A stretch of DNA of 64,000 bases from Castor canadensis. Taxonomy: Eukaryota; Chordata; Mammalia; Rodentia; Castoridae. The translations under genes and the position numbers were made by a program. The stretch spans positions 70,217,910 through 70,281,909 of the forward strand of contig NC_133395.1 of assembly GCF_047511655.1 (NCBI RefSeq), written 5' to 3'. Positions 60,701 through 64,000 of the stretch are shown here, in pieces (position 1 is the stretch's first letter; each line of letters starts with the position of its first letter). The notes beneath the pieces are model-generated. The model did not search any database, was not told the DNA's origin, and saw nothing but the letters and a program-made list of their open reading frames with translations.

Positions 60701-62469
60701 AATGGTCAAAGCTATACAAAAAGTCATGATTTGGACAGTGTGGTCTTTTAGGGTACTGATATGCTGAGATTACTACACATCCAAATTCAACTGTGTCTCA
60801 TAAACTAATCATGTAAGGAATACTATTTTATTTTCTTAACAGGAATTGTTCATATAGAAATAAAAAGTTAAGTTACTTTTAAAAGTTTAAAATGTTAATT
60901 GTTATACAGATGTTTACTTATTCTTATAAAATTTTGTTGAGTATGTATTGATCAGTCATCATGGATTTTTCTCCCTAGCTAAGACCTATCATGAAACAGG
61001 AATAGTTAAACACTTTGAGGAAGTTCTGACAAGTAGAATTCTTCAGGGATAGTTAGTAAACTGAAATGAGCACTGAGTTATGCAGATGTGATCAGCAAAG
61101 TAAAGTTGATCAATATGTGTGATTTTTCAAATTGCATATACACATGACACAAAAGCAGTCTTATCTGTGATAGAAAGCTTCCATTAATGAAAGTCCCATA
61201 AGGGACACTTTCTCTTTTGTCTACCTTTTTATCTTAGTCTTATTAGGTTCTCATTTACAACATCTCTGGGACACACCTACCAAGTTACAAAATCACCCAC
61301 GTCTTCATCCAGGCCTCCTTTTTTTTCCTTACTAAGTCTCAAAAAGCTCTCTCTAGTCTTTCACTTATAATGCATAATTCCTGACTATGTCTAAATAACC
61401 AGTTTTTTCATTGGCAATTTTCAGAAAATTTAAGAAAAAAATCAGTAAAAGTGGTTGCTTGGGAACACAGAAAAATCTTCAAGAAGTTTCCTTAGTATTG
61501 TGTGTAATCTCTTTGTTACTTACAATGCTTTTAACACTTGAATGTAGCTGTTCTTTTTTTAAAAAACAGAAAATATAAACTTGACATGCAACAAAAAGAG
61601 TATGTGTGATTTTGTGTTATCCTTCTATTCCACCTGCAATTCTACCAATATCTTATAAGAAAAAAATAAACAAGAATCAATGGAACTTTGAGAACTATGA
61701 AAAGATAAAAGAAAAGGTTACTTAATGGCAGAGTGTATTTTTTTAAGATTTTGTTTCTGGTTTATTGTTGTAATAAAACAAGATCATATAAAGGATTACT
61801 TTTTAATGCTGGAAAGCAGGACCAAAGTAAAGCAAGCAAATAATATATACACTTTATTATTTCTTGCTTTATAAACATTAAACTATACAAAAAATTAAAA
61901 TGCTGTTGTATATTCAACTTCTTCTAGTTTTCCATAGAAACCAGAAAACAGACATAGAAATATTTTTCCTTTTGTTTTAACAATCAACAGTACTGAGGCT
62001 AAAAATCTATTCTACCAAAATTATTGAATATTTAAGCAAATGTTTGATAATGCAAGTAAAAAAGGACCATATTTGCTTTATCCTATACACTGTGTTAGAC
62101 CATTTGAGGAGGCATTCTGATTTGCTCTGCCTGTCTTAGTTCTTCATTTTGTTTTTTAGTGTCAACTTAAACACAGAATGAAGGGACTTACCCTCCTGAT
62201 ATTCCTACTTCCTTCTTGGAATGATGAATCATAGGACATTATATATTGACTTAACAAATCAAAAACTTAAGCACCATGTTCTCTGGATAACTAATGCCCC
62301 ATCCAGAATATTTTCTCTTCAAGTCAGTTATTGTTGGCAGGCTCATTCAATTTTTCTACTTAAAATAGATATGGGTTGACTCAAGTCAGAACAGTACATG
62401 TATTTTTTTCCTTGCAGTAAGAGGACTGAACCTGCCCATACCTTTCTAGCTAGGATCATCACTAACTCT

Positions 62470-62820
62470 CTTTGTAATCCTTTTAATAATTTTTTAACAC
62501 AAATAACATAAAACTTACAATCTGAACCGCTTTTAAGTATATAGTTCAACAGTGTTAACCACATTCACATTATTGTGAAACCAATCTCCAGAATTCTTTA
62601 CATCTTGCAAAACTGTACATCTATCCCTGTAAACAAATGCTTGCCACTCTCCTCTTCCCTAGTCTCTGGAACCACCATTATTCTTTCTGTCTCTGTGAAT
62701 GTGACTACTCAAGATACCTCACATAAGCGGAGTCAGATAGTACTAATTTTTTGCAATGGGCTTATTTCACTTAGCATAATGTTCTCAAGATTCATCCATG
62801 GGGTAGCATGTATCTGAATT
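62470..62820 (-). mobile_element. Old L1 3' fragment
   Basis: The text gtatatagttcaacagtgtt, tcactaagcata-like text as tatttcacttagcataatgt and attcatccatggggtagcat is typical of ancient L1 3' sequence read in reverse. Confidence 0.7.
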
Positions 62821-62905
62821 TCTTTTACTTTTGTACTGCTGGGAATTGAACCCAGGGCCTTGTGCATGCTAGGTAAGCATGCTAACACTGAGCTAGCCCT
62901 GGCCA
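62821..62905 (-). mobile_element. ID-like SINE
   Basis: Reverse-oriented: tgctgggaattgaacccagg and gcatgctaacactgagctag. It closely follows an old L1 fragment. Confidence 0.8.
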
Positions 62906-63655
62906 AAAGTTTCTTTTCTTTTAAAGGATATCTTCATTATTTCTTTGACAGGGTGATATACTGAGATCCTAACTGCCAAAAATAGGATATGCACTAAGCT
63001 GTAACACATGAGAGAAATTCTGGCTACCTTTTGCTTTATGTCTGGGTAAGACACACCAAGATAAAATTATACCCATGCAGAAGACACTTTTATTGAGGGT
63101 TTGGAATATTTTGAAGAAGAACACTAATATAAACCTCTTGGGAGGGACTGTGGAGTTTCGTTGCAATGTGTGGTCACCAATCTTTAAAAAGCAGAAATAC
63201 TGTTTTCTGAATGGTTTAGAGATGGACTTACTTGTAGGTTTTTACAGGTGATCTCTTATGGATTCTTCTAGGTATACAGTTCTTTGTTCACTTCTGGGCT
63301 GATCACAGCATAGTACATAAACCCAGACAGGGTTAATCATATGAGAGGCATCAGGACAAAATCCCTACCTAACTCTTCCTAGTTGAATAAGTTTATATAA
63401 CTACATTCTACACTGGTTGATCCGGAAGGTAGGGGAGCAGGAGGTGAAGAAGCTAAGGAGGAGATGGTGATGTAGGAGGAGGAATGAGAGAGGAGTAGTT
63501 GTGAAAGTGGTGACCTTTACAAGTTCACTTGGAGAGTCTAATCATGGAAAGAAAATAATAATGAGAATGATTAAAGCAGAAATAAGTTTGCTTGGTATGT
63601 GGAATGACTTTGAGACAAAGGTTCACCAGGTAGTGATATAAGTACTCCAAAATGA

Positions 63656-63748
63656 AGGGCTGGTGGAGCAGCTCAAGTGGTAGAGCACTGCCTATCAAGA
63701 GTAAGACCCTAAGTTCAAAACCCAGTACCACCAAAAAAAAAAAAAAGA
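63656..63748 (+). mobile_element. ID-like SINE, well preserved
   Basis: Forward: gggctggtggagcagctcaa, gtggtagagcactgcctatc and cccagtaccacc with a poly-A tail, flanked by the near-repeat tactccaaaatga on both sides (63,643-63,655 and 63,760-63,772), a probable target-site duplication. Confidence 0.88.
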
Positions 63749-64000
63749 CATTAAAAAATACTCCAAAATGAAAGCATATACTTTTTTATTAAACTAAATT
63801 CAGATTTAAATATTATTGTATATATTCAACAAAACAAATGTTCTTTGGTTTTGGCATAAATAGGAAACAATAACTTAAAAAGACTGTTGAGACTTCGAAT
63901 GGATTTAAATAGCATCATTATCAATATGTTGAAAACCTTAAAAAAATAAGTGCTAAACATTTAACTGAAATGTTTATGTACTTAGTTGAGTGATATCTAC

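Overview
The window is nuclear DNA from a mammal. It holds the 3' end of one protein-coding gene, neurobeachin (NBEA), on the minus strand, inside repeat-rich sequence. The repeats point to a rodent: there are lineage-specific L1 elements and many SINEs made of two B1/7SL-like units plus an ID-like tRNA-derived unit. That SINE architecture fits a castorimorph rodent such as beaver or kangaroo rat. The species is an inference from repeats recalled by eye, not from a search.

Layout. About 1-29,400 lies downstream of NBEA. No gene was recognised there. It holds several MaLR-like LTR remnants, a nearly complete but dead L1 (6,041-13,615, minus), a 5'-truncated L1 that is open except for one nonsense codon (20,743-23,633, minus), an LTR-like block (about 23,655-24,290), MIR and older L1 remnants, and scattered SINEs. 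About 29,400-31,141 is the NBEA 3' UTR, free of recognisable repeats. From 31,142 to 55,777 nine coding exons of NBEA were mapped to the base. All intron ends inside the set are GT-AG, and the reading frame is continuous through 1,224 nt (407 codons plus TGA). The exons encode the end of the BEACH domain and the whole C-terminal WD40 region. About 55,778-64,000 is intron further upstream in the gene; no more exons were recognised.

Neurobeachin is a large BEACH-WD40 scaffold and A-kinase anchor protein involved in membrane-protein trafficking in neurons. The exons here look intact and under constraint, so this is the functional gene and not a pseudogene. The remaining content is interspersed and simple repeats plus a few unique AT-rich blocks that might be conserved non-coding elements. 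No bacterial-type operon, CRISPR array, tRNA or rRNA gene was seen. I found no convincing undescribed system. The more unusual items are the tandem monomers in the L1 5' UTR, a perfect 15-bp inverted repeat beside the truncated L1, a possible in-frame alternative splice acceptor in NBEA, and the trimeric SINE.
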